A DNA stretch of 64,000 bases from Bog-756 sp963741055 (GTDB taxonomy: Bacteria > Actinomycetota > Acidimicrobiia > Acidimicrobiales > RAAP-2). Numbering within the stretch: position 1 is the stretch's first letter; the number at the start of each line of letters is the position of its first letter. The stretch covers positions 62,001 through 126,000 of the forward strand of contig CAVUGU010000014.1 in NCBI GenBank assembly GCA_963741055.1, written 5' to 3'. The position numbers and the translations under genes were made by a program. The notes beneath the pieces are model-generated. The model saw nothing but the letters and a program-made list of their open reading frames with translations. It made no database searches and had not been told where the DNA came from. Shown piece after piece: positions 34,385 through 43,166 of this stretch.

Positions 34385-35863
34385 GTGACCTCGGGCGAGA
34401 TTCTTCAGGAGCGAGGCCCGTACGTGGCGGGGCACTGGGTCGACGGAGACGAGACGTTCGCCGTCGAGAATCCCGCCGACGAGACCGAGGTCGCCCAAGT
34501 GTCGGACACCTCACTTCCCGTGATCGAACAAGCGATCACCGAAGCCCGTAAGAGCTTCGACCAGGGGGCGTGGGCCGATCGACCCGTCCAGGATCGTGCT
34601 CGAGTCGTGCACGAGATGCTCGACTTTCTGGAAACTTTGCACGAGCCCTTCGTTGCGACGATGGTGGCCGAGGCCGGTCAACCGACGGCGTTCGCGGAAA
34701 TGGCGCAGTACTCGGCGGGCATCGACCTCGCCCGCAACACGATCGATCTGTTCCTCTCGTTGCCGGAGGAGGAGTCCAACCCGGCGCCGCTCGACGAGCT
34801 CCTGCGCCGCCAAGTCACCCTCAGCCTCCGTCGCTACGAGCCGCTCGGAGTGGTTGCCGCCATCACCCCGTACAACGGGGCCGTGATCATGGCCTTCCAG
34901 AAGTTGATTCCCGCGCTGATGGCAGGGAACTCGGTCATCCTCCGGCCGAGTCCGCTCACGCCGATCTCTTCGTTGGCGTTCGGGGCTGCCGCGGACGCGG
35001 CCGAGCTTCCTCCCGGGGTGTTGAGCGTGGTGACCGAGAGCGGGTCTGCCGGTGCGGAGCTGCTCAGCAGCCATCCCGGCGTCGACATGGTGTCCTTCAC
35101 CGGGTCGACCAACGTGGGCCGCCAGATTCTCGCCCAAGCGGCCGCCTCGGTGAAGCGGGTGGTCTTGGAGATGGGCGGCAAGAGCGCCCAGATCTACCTG
35201 CCCGATGCCTTACATCGTGTCCCGGTCGGAGCCGCGCAGGTGGTCGCGATGACGTCCGGTCAGGCATGTGTCGCCGCCACTCGCATGCTCGTCCCGGAGG
35301 AACACAAGGACGAGGCGCTGCAGGCGGCGTCCGCGACCTATGGCACCTTGAAGGTCGGTCCTCCGAGCGATCCGACGGCGCTCCTCGGCCCGGTCATCAG
35401 CGCCGCGCAGCGCGACCGCTGCGAGCACTTCGTTTCACTGGCCGAGGAGCACGGCGGCAAGGTGATGTGTGGCGGAAAGCGACCCGATGGGCTCGACCGC
35501 GGGTATTACTTCGAACCCACTGTTCTCGACCTCCCCGACAACGAGAACCCCGCGGCCCGCGAGGAGATCTTCGGCCCGATTCTCGGCGTGATCGGTTACC
35601 GCGACCTCGATGACGCGGTACGCATCGCAAACGACTCGGTCTACGGGCTCTCCGGCCAGGTGTACGGCTCCGACGTCGCAGCAGCCGCCGCCGTGGCCCG
35701 CCGCATCCGCAGCGGAGCGGTGAGCGTGAACGCAGGGTTCTTCAGCGCGTATGCGCCAGGTGGAGGGTACAAGCAGAGCGGCCTCGGCAGGGAGCGAGGG
35801 ATCGAGGGCATCAGGGCCTTCCAGGAGGTCAAACACCTCTCGATCGGCGAACTGCCGAGCTGA
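34385..35863 (+). CDS. Aldehyde dehydrogenase family protein
   Basis: A 492-residue NAD(P)-dependent aldehyde dehydrogenase. Motifs: GVVAAITPYNGAVIM, the coenzyme loop FTGSTNVGRQIL, catalytic Glu in LEMGGKSAQIYL (about residue 264) and nucleophile Cys in SGQACVAATR (about 298). The C-terminal VNAGFFSAYAPGGGYKQSGLGRERG is typical of semialdehyde or terpenoid/aromatic aldehyde dehydrogenases. GTG start. It opens a same-strand run of catabolic genes extending to 44.8 kb, beginning with the amidohydrolase 31 bp downstream. Confidence 0.93.
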   Translation: MTSGEILQERGPYVAGHWVDGDETFAVENPADETEVAQVSDTSLPVIEQAITEARKSFDQGAWADRPVQDRARVVHEMLDFLETLHEPFVATMVAEAGQPTAFAEMAQYSAGIDLARNTIDLFLSLPEEESNPAPLDELLRRQVTLSLRRYEPLGVVAAITPYNGAVIMAFQKLIPALMAGNSVILRPSPLTPISSLAFGAAADAAELPPGVLSVVTESGSAGAELLSSHPGVDMVSFTGSTNVGRQILAQAAASVKRVVLEMGGKSAQIYLPDALHRVPVGAAQVVAMTSGQACVAATRMLVPEEHKDEALQAASATYGTLKVGPPSDPTALLGPVISAAQRDRCEHFVSLAEEHGGKVMCGGKRPDGLDRGYYFEPTVLDLPDNENPAAREEIFGPILGVIGYRDLDDAVRIANDSVYGLSGQVYGSDVAAAAAVARRIRSGAVSVNAGFFSAYAPGGGYKQSGLGRERGIEGIRAFQEVKHLSIGELPS

Positions 35864-35894
35864 GCTCCGAGAGCGAGAGAGAAAGGAGGGCACT

Positions 35895-37118
35895 ATGAGC
35901 GCGGAGAGTGACACGATCAGCTCCGACCTGAATCTCGACTGGCTGATATCGGTCGATGATCACGTCCTCGAACCCCCGCACCTCTGGGTGGACCGGGTGG
36001 CGGCAAAGGACCGCGACCGGGCGCCGCACATGGTGCGCGAGGGCGACACGGAGTTCTGGGTCTACGACGGGAAGCGATTCCCGAGCTCGGGGCTCTCCGC
36101 GTGCGCCGGCAAGGCGAAAGAGGAGTTCTCTCCCGAACCGGTGACCTACGCGGAGATGCGGCCAGGTTGCTACGACTCGACTGCGCGCCTCGAAGACATG
36201 GACCGGGCCGGCATCCTCGCCTCGTTGTGCTTCCCGACGGTGACCAGGTTCTGCGGCCAGCTCTTCATGGAGGTGGGTGATCGCGATTTCGGCCTGGTCT
36301 GCATTCGGGCCTACAACGACTGGATGATCGAGGAGTGGTCCGGCGCGGCCCCCGGCCGGTACATCCCCCTCGTCCTCATCCCGATGTGGGACCCGGCTGC
36401 CGCCGCGGTCGAGATGGAGCGTTGTGCCCGAATGGGTGCGACCGCGTTCGCCTTCTCGGAGAACCCTGCGCCGCTCGGGCTTCCGACGATCCACGACAAG
36501 GACCGCTACTGGGACCCGGTGATGGCAGCCGCCTCCGACCTGGAGATGGTGGCGTGCATGCACGTGGGTTCGTCGTCACAGGTGCCCCAGATCGCACCCG
36601 ATTCGCCGTTCATGGCCAACCTGGCCTGGGGAGCGATACGAACCTCCGGCGCCATGTTGTCCTGGTTGTTCAGCGGTATGTTCACCCGTTTCCCGGGACT
36701 GAAGATCGCCCTCTCGGAGGGGGAGATCGGATGGATGCCCTACTTCCTCGAGCGCGCCGAACAGGTTCTCGACAAGCAGCGCTACTGGGTGCAGCGCGGT
36801 GTGCAGTTCATGGAGCACGCCACCACCGACGTCGACCTGAACACCCTGAACGTCCGAGAGCTGTTCCGCGGCCATGTCTTCGGTTGCTTCATCGAGGATC
36901 ACCACGGGATCGCCAGCATCGAGGAGATCGGCGAGGACAACATCATGTGCGAGACGGACTATCCCCATTCGGACTCCACATGGCCGAACTGCATCACCGT
37001 GGTCAAGAAGATCATCGATGACCTTCCTGTCGAGACGCAGTACAAGATCCTGCGCGGGAACGCCGAACGGCTCTACCGATTCACCCCTGCCGCCATCCCG
37101 GGGTCTGCACCGAAATGA
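35895..37118 (+). CDS. Metal-dependent amidohydrolase (ACMSD/LigW-like)
   Basis: A 407-residue member of the amidohydrolase superfamily close to ACMSD, LigW and gamma-resorcylate decarboxylases, which perform decarboxylation or hydrolysis at a single metal. The N-terminal SVDDHVLEPPHLW replaces the ExHxxP/HxH metal motif; a mid-protein His lies in VACMHVGSSS, and the late Asp in ETDYPHSDSTWPN. A perfect AAAGGAGGG site precedes ATG 35895. The stop overlaps the SDR start (ATGA). In this cluster it may decarboxylate or hydrolyse a ring or side-chain intermediate. Confidence 0.85.
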   Translation: MSAESDTISSDLNLDWLISVDDHVLEPPHLWVDRVAAKDRDRAPHMVREGDTEFWVYDGKRFPSSGLSACAGKAKEEFSPEPVTYAEMRPGCYDSTARLEDMDRAGILASLCFPTVTRFCGQLFMEVGDRDFGLVCIRAYNDWMIEEWSGAAPGRYIPLVLIPMWDPAAAAVEMERCARMGATAFAFSENPAPLGLPTIHDKDRYWDPVMAAASDLEMVACMHVGSSSQVPQIAPDSPFMANLAWGAIRTSGAMLSWLFSGMFTRFPGLKIALSEGEIGWMPYFLERAEQVLDKQRYWVQRGVQFMEHATTDVDLNTLNVRELFRGHVFGCFIEDHHGIASIEEIGEDNIMCETDYPHSDSTWPNCITVVKKIIDDLPVETQYKILRGNAERLYRFTPAAIPGSAPK

Positions 37119-37891
37119 TGCTCGAGGAAAAGATCGCTGCCGTCACCGGCGCCGGCTCCGGGGTAGGCCGTGCGTCCGCGCTCCGCTTCGGCCAGGAGGG
37201 CGCCTCGGTCGTCTGCGCCGACATCGATGCCGACCGCGCCGCCGAGTCGGCCGAACAGGTCGAGAAAGCCGGCGGGGTCGCCGTCCCCTTTCGGTGCGAC
37301 GTCTCTCTCGAGGAGGACGTGGCGTCCCTCGTCGCCACGACGGTCGACCGGTTCGGGCGGCTCGACGTCATGTTCAACAACGTCGGGGTTCCCACCCCGC
37401 GCCTCGGCATGTCGTTCGAGGATCACACCGTCGAGGACGCGAAACGGCTCATGTCGATCAACTTCCTCGGTGTCTTCCTCGGGTGCAAGTACGCGGTCGT
37501 GCAGTTCAAGCAGCAGGGCTCCGGTGGGGTGATCCTGAACACCGGTTCGGTGGCGGGCTTGGTGGGATGGGGTGGCACCGTCTACGGCGCCACCAAGGGT
37601 GCTGTACACCAGCTCACCAAAGCCGTGGCCGTCGAGGCGGCGCCATTCGGGATCCGAGTGAACGCGATCTGCCCGGCCGGCATGCCGTATACCAATTTCA
37701 TGTCAGCGGGCGGGATGGATCCTTCGGCCGATATGGACGCCATCGCACAGATGGTCGGGTCCTCGCATCCGCTCGGTCGCCCGATCACCGCGGAGGACTG
37801 CGCCGAGGCGGCCGTGTACCTGTGCTCCGATCGAGCGGTCAACGTGACCGGTGTTCTCTTCCCCGTCGACGGCGGGTACGTGGCGCGATGA
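37115..37891 (+). CDS. SDR family oxidoreductase
   Basis: A 258-residue classical SDR: TGAGSGVGRASAL cofactor loop, CADIDADRAAE (Asp after beta-2, favouring NAD), FNNVGVPTPRLG, catalytic Ser in ILNTGSVAGLVGWGG and YGATKGAVHQL with the Tyr/Lys pair. It overlaps both the amidohydrolase upstream and the P450 downstream by four bases, so all three should be made in step. Probable role: oxidation of a hydroxyl in the cluster's substrate. Confidence 0.93.
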   Translation: MMLEEKIAAVTGAGSGVGRASALRFGQEGASVVCADIDADRAAESAEQVEKAGGVAVPFRCDVSLEEDVASLVATTVDRFGRLDVMFNNVGVPTPRLGMSFEDHTVEDAKRLMSINFLGVFLGCKYAVVQFKQQGSGGVILNTGSVAGLVGWGGTVYGATKGAVHQLTKAVAVEAAPFGIRVNAICPAGMPYTNFMSAGGMDPSADMDAIAQMVGSSHPLGRPITAEDCAEAAVYLCSDRAVNVTGVLFPVDGGYVAR

Positions 37892-39138
37892 CCGACACCG
37901 GCCAGCGGCTCGACCTCGAGCGGGTGCGCGAGCTCTTCGATCTCTCCAGCAACACCCGCGCCTTCAACGGCGGGAGCTACCGCGACGACCCCTATCCGGT
38001 CTGGCACCGCCTTCGGGATGCGGCCCCGGTCCACGAGGGAACGGTCCACGGTCTGTCCGGAGTGACGGAGGACTTCTTGTTCCACGGGTTGCCTTCCCCG
38101 GAGCTGCCCCATTTCTCGGCCTTCTCCTGGGAGGCGTGCGACGTCGCCTACCGCGACGAGGAGCGCTTCGCGTCGGCGCCACAAGCTGTGGACGTCCACG
38201 ACGGCGAGGTCAACCCGCTCAACAGCATGCTCTCCATGGGCGGCGCCGAGCACCGCCGGTACCGAGGCCTGGTGCAGCCGTCGTTCGCCCCCCCGAAAGT
38301 GTCGTGGTGGATCCGGAACTGGATCGACCGGACGGTCCATGGACTGATCGACAGCTTCGAGGCGGCGGGGTGTGCCGAACTCAACGTGGAGTTCTGCGCC
38401 GCCATCCCGGTGCTGACCATCACCGGCTCCTTCGGAGTCCCGGTCGACCAAGCCCTCGACATCCGCGATGCGTTGAGCCGCCCACAGGAGCTGGTCGGGA
38501 TGATCGCCCCCATCGTGGCCGCACGTCGCGACAATCCTCAGGACGACTTGATCAGCGTTTTGGTGGAGGCGGAGCTCACCGACGAGGATGGGCGCGCCCA
38601 TCGCTTGTCGGACGCCGAGATCTACTCCTTCTCGATCCTGCTGTTGGCAGCCGGGTCGGGGACCACCTGGAAGCAGATGGGGATCACCCTCGCCGCCTTG
38701 CTCCAGCGCCCGCACGTGCTCGATGCGGTGAGAGACGATCGGGAGCTGCTGCGGCCCGCTATCGAGGAGTCGCTCCGATGGTCGCCCACCGACCCGATGT
38801 TCTCGCGGTGGGTGACGAGGGACATCGACTTCTACGGCGTGCACCTGCCGAAGGGTGCGGTCCTGCACATCTGCCTCGGTGCCGCCAACCGAGATCCGGC
38901 GCGCTGGGATCAGCCCGACGAATACGACATCACCCGCTCGCTCCGTCCGTCACTGGCGTTCGGTTCCGGACCGCATGTCTGCCTCGGTCAGCATGTCGCC
39001 CGGGCCGAGATGACCGTGGCCCTCAACGCCCTGTTCGACCGGTTGCCCGGGCTGCGGCTCGACCCCGACGCCGATCCGCCTGCACTCATCGGTTTCTACG
39101 AGCGGGGGGCCACCGCCATCCCAACGGTCTTCGGATAG
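37888..39138 (+). CDS. Cytochrome P450
   Basis: A 416-residue bacterial P450. The heme-Cys loop is FGSGPHVCLGQHVARAE (Cys about residue 369); the ExxR pair is in EESLRWSP; the I-helix reads LLLAAGSGTTWKQMG, where the usual acid before the conserved Thr is replaced by Gly, a mild oddity. Such soluble P450s hydroxylate steroids, terpenes or fatty acids and need ferredoxin partners, none of which is encoded here. Starts inside an ATGA overlap with the SDR gene. Confidence 0.94.
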   Translation: MTDTGQRLDLERVRELFDLSSNTRAFNGGSYRDDPYPVWHRLRDAAPVHEGTVHGLSGVTEDFLFHGLPSPELPHFSAFSWEACDVAYRDEERFASAPQAVDVHDGEVNPLNSMLSMGGAEHRRYRGLVQPSFAPPKVSWWIRNWIDRTVHGLIDSFEAAGCAELNVEFCAAIPVLTITGSFGVPVDQALDIRDALSRPQELVGMIAPIVAARRDNPQDDLISVLVEAELTDEDGRAHRLSDAEIYSFSILLLAAGSGTTWKQMGITLAALLQRPHVLDAVRDDRELLRPAIEESLRWSPTDPMFSRWVTRDIDFYGVHLPKGAVLHICLGAANRDPARWDQPDEYDITRSLRPSLAFGSGPHVCLGQHVARAEMTVALNALFDRLPGLRLDPDADPPALIGFYERGATAIPTVFG

Positions 39139-39164
39139 CCGTTCACGCGATCGCGAGGACCCTC

Positions 39165-39608
39165 ATGGAAGAGCCGACCTACCAGCCCATCGACATCTCG
39201 CTCCTCGGGGCCGAGCACGTCCGCCGGTACCAGGAGACCGAGGGGGAGGTCGGGTACCTCTGGAACGGGGTCGCCACTCTCTTGCTCACCACCACGGGAC
39301 GACGGAGCGGCGAACCTCGGACGACACCGCTGATCTTCGGGAGGCACGATGACGCCTACCTGGTCGTCGCATCGATGGGGGGCGCCCCGAACCATCCCCA
39401 GTGGTACTTGAACCTGCAGGCCGAACCTCGGGCCACCATCCAGGTCCAAGCCGAGCACCTCACGGTGACGGCGCGAGATGCATCCGGCGACGAGAAGCCC
39501 GCGCTCTGGAAGGTCATGACCGACATCTGGCCCAACTACGACGTCTACCAGTCCCGGACCGAACGGCTGATCCCCGTCGTCGTGCTCACTCCTGTCGAGC
39601 CGAGCTGA
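39165..39608 (+). CDS. Deazaflavin (F420)-dependent nitroreductase family protein
   Basis: A 147-residue split-barrel protein of the Ddn/DUF385 family, which uses F420H2 to reduce enones, quinones or nitro groups. The family core TTTGRRSGEPRTTPLIFGR, LVVASMGGAPNHPQWYLNL and ATIQV are all present; GGAPNHPQWYLNL is the cofactor-phosphate site. It follows the P450 gene by 26 bp. In a catabolic cluster, reduction of an alpha,beta-unsaturated ketone is a reasonable guess. Confidence 0.87.
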   Translation: MEEPTYQPIDISLLGAEHVRRYQETEGEVGYLWNGVATLLLTTTGRRSGEPRTTPLIFGRHDDAYLVVASMGGAPNHPQWYLNLQAEPRATIQVQAEHLTVTARDASGDEKPALWKVMTDIWPNYDVYQSRTERLIPVVVLTPVEPS

Positions 39609-39616
39609 GAGTCGAC

Positions 39617-40828
39617 GTGACCGAGCAGCCCTTCGAGGGAATACGGGTCGTCGAGCTCGCCCAGTGGGTGTTCGTGCCGGTCGCCGGCGCCTTGCTCGCC
39701 GACTGGGGAGCCGACGTCATCCACGTCGAGCGGATCGAGGGCGATCCGTACCGGGGCTTGGCGACCCAGGGGATCGGTACCGACAGCGGGGGGATCAACC
39801 TCTCGCTCGCGTTGGCGAACCGGGGGAAGCGGTCGGTCGCGTTGGACATCCAACAGCCCGAGGGGATCCGGGTCCTGCACAAGATGATCGAGCAGGCCGA
39901 CGTCTTCCTCACCAGCCTCCGACCAAAGGCGTTGCGCCGCTTGGATCTCGACGCCGACTCGCTGACCGAGCGGTATCCGTCGCTCATCTATGCGCGGGGG
40001 CACGGCTATGGCACGAAGGGGCCCGACGCCGACCAGGCCGGGTACGACGCGTCCGCCTTCTGGTCGCGTGGAGGTCCCGCCTACGTGCTCACCCCGCCGG
40101 ATGCCGAGTACCCGGTCCTGCAGCGCGGCGCCATGGGTGACCGCAGCGGCGCGATGGCGCTCGCGTTCGGGATCGCCGGCGCATTGTTGAAACGGACTCG
40201 GACCGGTGCCGGGTCGGTCGTTGACGTCTCTCTCCTCGCCACCGCGATGTGGATGCTGTCGTCGGACGTCCTCGCGGCCCTGACCGGCGACTCGCCACAG
40301 GCTCCGAGCGGCCGAGTCGTTCCGGTCAACCCGTTGGTCGGGACCTACCGGACGAAGGACGGTCGTCATATCCAACTGGTGTTCCTCGACGCCGACCGCT
40401 ACTGGGGCGATTTCTGCCGACTGCTCGGGCGTGAAGACCTTCGCGCGGACCCGAGGTTCGCCGACCTCCCGTCTCGCCGGGCCAACGCCGCCGCCTGCCA
40501 AGCAGCCCTCGACGAGGAGTTCGAGAAGCGCACCCTCGAGGGGTGGAGGGAGCTGCTCCGCCGGTTCGACGGACCGTGGGCTCCGGTGCAGTCGATCCCG
40601 GAGGTCCTCGACGATCCCCAGGTCGCCGCGAACGGGTACCTGGGTGAGGTCGAGGTCGACGGCGTCACCACGTACCGCCTGCCGGCAGTCCCAGTGCAAT
40701 TCGACGAACACCCGCCGCAGCTCCGGCGCGGGCCCGAACACGGCGAGCACACCGAGGCGGTTCTCACCGAGCTCGGCCTCGACTGGGACGACATCACCGG
40801 GCTGAAGGAAGCGCGGGTCATCCCTTGA
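39617..40828 (+). CDS. Class III CoA-transferase (CaiB/BaiF family)
   Basis: A 403-residue family III CoA-transferase that moves CoA between carboxylic acids. FEGIRVVELAQWVFVPVAGALLADWGADVIHVE is the family opening (about residues 6-38); the catalytic Asp is most likely in DQAGYDASAFW (about residue 139). The C-terminal GWRELLRRFDGPWAPVQS fits. GTG 39617; the stop overlaps the next gene's ATG or TTG region (start at 40825). It could activate the pathway acid or recycle CoA. Confidence 0.92.
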   Translation: MTEQPFEGIRVVELAQWVFVPVAGALLADWGADVIHVERIEGDPYRGLATQGIGTDSGGINLSLALANRGKRSVALDIQQPEGIRVLHKMIEQADVFLTSLRPKALRRLDLDADSLTERYPSLIYARGHGYGTKGPDADQAGYDASAFWSRGGPAYVLTPPDAEYPVLQRGAMGDRSGAMALAFGIAGALLKRTRTGAGSVVDVSLLATAMWMLSSDVLAALTGDSPQAPSGRVVPVNPLVGTYRTKDGRHIQLVFLDADRYWGDFCRLLGREDLRADPRFADLPSRRANAAACQAALDEEFEKRTLEGWRELLRRFDGPWAPVQSIPEVLDDPQVAANGYLGEVEVDGVTTYRLPAVPVQFDEHPPQLRRGPEHGEHTEAVLTELGLDWDDITGLKEARVIP

Positions 40829-42490
40829 GTGCTGCCGAGCGCCCCGTCCCGGTGCCCGACCAACAGTCCGAGCCGTTTTGGCGAGCTGCGGCCGACCACG
40901 TGCTCGTCCTTGCCCGCTGCGCGCAGTGCCAGGCGACCTGCCACCCACCCGAGGTCGTCTGTCCCCACTGCGGTACGACTGATCCCGCCTTCGAGTTCGA
41001 ACCGGTCGGTGGTTCGGGAACGGTCCGATCGTGGACCGTGATCCGCGAGTCGTTTCTCCCCGGCTTCGACGGAGACCTGCCGTTCGTGCTGGTGGACGTG
41101 GAGCTCGAAGACCCGACCGGCGTCCGGATGATCGGGAGGCTGGTCGACGGACCTGACGCCTCGCTCCAATCGGGAGCAGCCGTCCGGGTGGCCTTCGAAG
41201 ACCTCGCACCCGGAGTGGCGGTGCCGGCGTTCGCGCTGGCTCGAAGTCGGCTCGTCCGGGCCGACCTCGGCAACGGAGGGCTCCCGTTGACCGAATCGTT
41301 CACGGCGCGCAACAAGGTGGCGATCGCCGGGTACGCACAGAGCCCGATCCGCCGTCATGCCGACGAGACCCTGGGCGCGCTGACCATCGAGACGGCAAGA
41401 CGGGCCGTCGCCGACGCCGGGCTCACCGTGGAGGATATCGACGGGTTCGTCACCGCGAGCCTGTTTCCGACGGCGGGCGCCCACGCGGTCGAGGACGGAA
41501 TCAGCATCGTCTCGGCCAATTGGCTGGCGGCACGCCTGGGTGTCGACCCCGGATACGCCGCGGGGTTCCAGGGTCTCGGCCAACTCCCCGGCGCGGTGTC
41601 GATGGCGGTGAACGCGGTAGCGAGCGGTGCCGCCCGTCACGTCCTGCTCCACCGAGCTCTCCACAATCCACAGGGCCGGTACCACGGGAACCCGTTGCGC
41701 GAAGCCCGAGGTTCGGAGCAGTGGACAGTCCCGCAGGGCTTCTTCGGGCCCCTCGCCACCATCGCGCTCACCGCCAACGAATACCTACAGAAATACGGGG
41801 CGTCGCGGACCTCGATGGCGGCGGTCGTCACCGAGGCCAGGAGAAACGGTGCGTCTATCCCCTGGTCGTACTGGAACGGCCGGCCCCTCTCCGAGCGCGA
41901 GTACCTCGACGCGCCCATGATCAACGACCCGATCTGCCGCCTCGACTGCGACATCCCGGTGGATGGTGCCGCGGCCTTCGTGTTCACCTCCGCCGACCGG
42001 GCGCGGGATCTGCCGAACCGACCCGTCTATGTCGCCGGGTACGCCAACGGCTCACCCGTGCGGCACCGATTGCCTCTGCACTGGCCGCTTGACGATCTCA
42101 TGGAGGTGGGTGCCGGTACAGCTCACCGGCTCTTCGAGCGCGCCGGCGTCCGGTCCGAGGAGGTCGACCTCCCCCAGCTCTACGACGGCTTCTCCCCCTT
42201 CGTCTTCTTCTGGATGGAGGCGCTCGGACTGTGCCCGATCGGTGAGGCCCACCGTCTCGTAGAGGAGGGGGGGATCGACAGCCGCAAGCCCGACGCAATC
42301 CCAGCATTGTCGGGGGGCGGTGCGCTCGGCAACGGGCGGATGCATGGCGTGCCCCAGATGCTGGAGTGCTACCTCCAGCTCTCCGGCCGGGCGGGGGAAC
42401 GTCGAGCGCGAAGCGACGATCGGTGTCGCCTGCCACTCGTCTCCTCACCTGGGTGGCGCCGTCGTCTACACAGCGGAGCCGTTCCGATGA
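40825..42490 (+). CDS. DUF35 (Zn-ribbon/OB-fold) fused to Ltp-type thiolase, frameshifted near the end
   Basis: Residues 1-150 form a DUF35 module: a zinc ribbon with CAQCQATCHPPEVVCPHCG and an OB-fold (GTVRSWTVIRESF). From about residue 160 the chain is a lipid-transfer/SCP-x-type thiolase (VAIAGYAQSPIRRH, LPQLYDGFSPFVFFWMEALG, GGGALGNGRMHG) without an obvious N-domain nucleophile Cys. In the steroid Ltp2 aldolase, a thiolase relative, activity needs a separate DUF35 partner; here both lie in one chain. One extra G in GGGGG near 42395 breaks the frame; correcting it gives NVEREATIGVACHSSPHLGG and a stop at 42490, about 554 residues. Confidence 0.82.
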
Positions 42491-42509
42491 CCGTACACGA
42501 GGTAGCGCG

Positions 42510-43166
42510 GTGACCGAAGCGACGAGCTCGGAGATGACCTGGGCGGAGCGCGCGGCCGAGCGTTCGCCGGCGGTCCAACGATCCCGGACCCGGGGCGTGG
42601 AGCAGGCTACGGCGATCGTCCACGCCGCCCGGCGGCTGGTGATCACCAAAGGTCCCAACTTCACCACCCAGGAGCTGATCAAGGAAGCCGGCATCGCGCT
42701 ACAGACCTTCTACCGCTACTTCCCCGGGAAGGACCATCTCATCCTGGCGGTGATCGCCGACCTCATCGACGATGCCTGCGTTCGCTTCCGTGCCGCTGCG
42801 GAGGGGTTACCAGGTCCGATCGAGCGACTCCGCTCGTACGTGGACAGCGTCGCCCAGAGCCTGGTCCACGCCGACCACGGTCCGCGTTTCATCACGTCGG
42901 AGCACTGGCGACTTCAGGCCCTCTATCCCGAGGACATCGCGCTGGCCATCAGGCCCTTCACCGACATGTTGCTGTCGGAGATCCGTGCCGGAGCGGAGCT
43001 CGGGCTGTTGCATCCGGCAGACACCGAGTACGCGGCCTGGATCATGACCCAGCTCCTGTTGGCGGTCTTCCACCACTACGAGGCGGCCGGTCTGGATGGG
43101 CCGGCCGAGGACGTCGCAGAGCGTGTGTGGTCGTTCTGCTTCGCCGCGCTGGGCGGGGAGGCGTGA
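42510..43166 (+). CDS. TetR family transcriptional regulator
   Basis: A 218-residue regulator whose N-terminal helix-turn-helix is FTTQELIKEAGIALQTFYRYF followed by PGKDHLILAVI, the standard TetR pattern. The C-terminal ligand-binding domain is rich in helices (ITSEHWRLQALYPEDIAL). GTG 42510 is chosen; an ATG eight codons later is possible. It lies inside the catabolic cluster and the acyl-CoA ligase ATG overlaps its stop. It is the natural candidate to bind the TAGAAC-type palindromes at 34350 and 46207, probably released by an acyl-CoA. Confidence 0.9.
   Translation: MTEATSSEMTWAERAAERSPAVQRSRTRGVEQATAIVHAARRLVITKGPNFTTQELIKEAGIALQTFYRYFPGKDHLILAVIADLIDDACVRFRAAAEGLPGPIERLRSYVDSVAQSLVHADHGPRFITSEHWRLQALYPEDIALAIRPFTDMLLSEIRAGAELGLLHPADTEYAAWIMTQLLLAVFHHYEAAGLDGPAEDVAERVWSFCFAALGGEA

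Noticed and set aside
42487..42513. Eight-codon frame MTVHEVAR between the thiolase fusion and the TetR gene
   Set aside because: It is the run-on of the broken frame; the corrected thiolase stop at 42490 makes it unnecessary.
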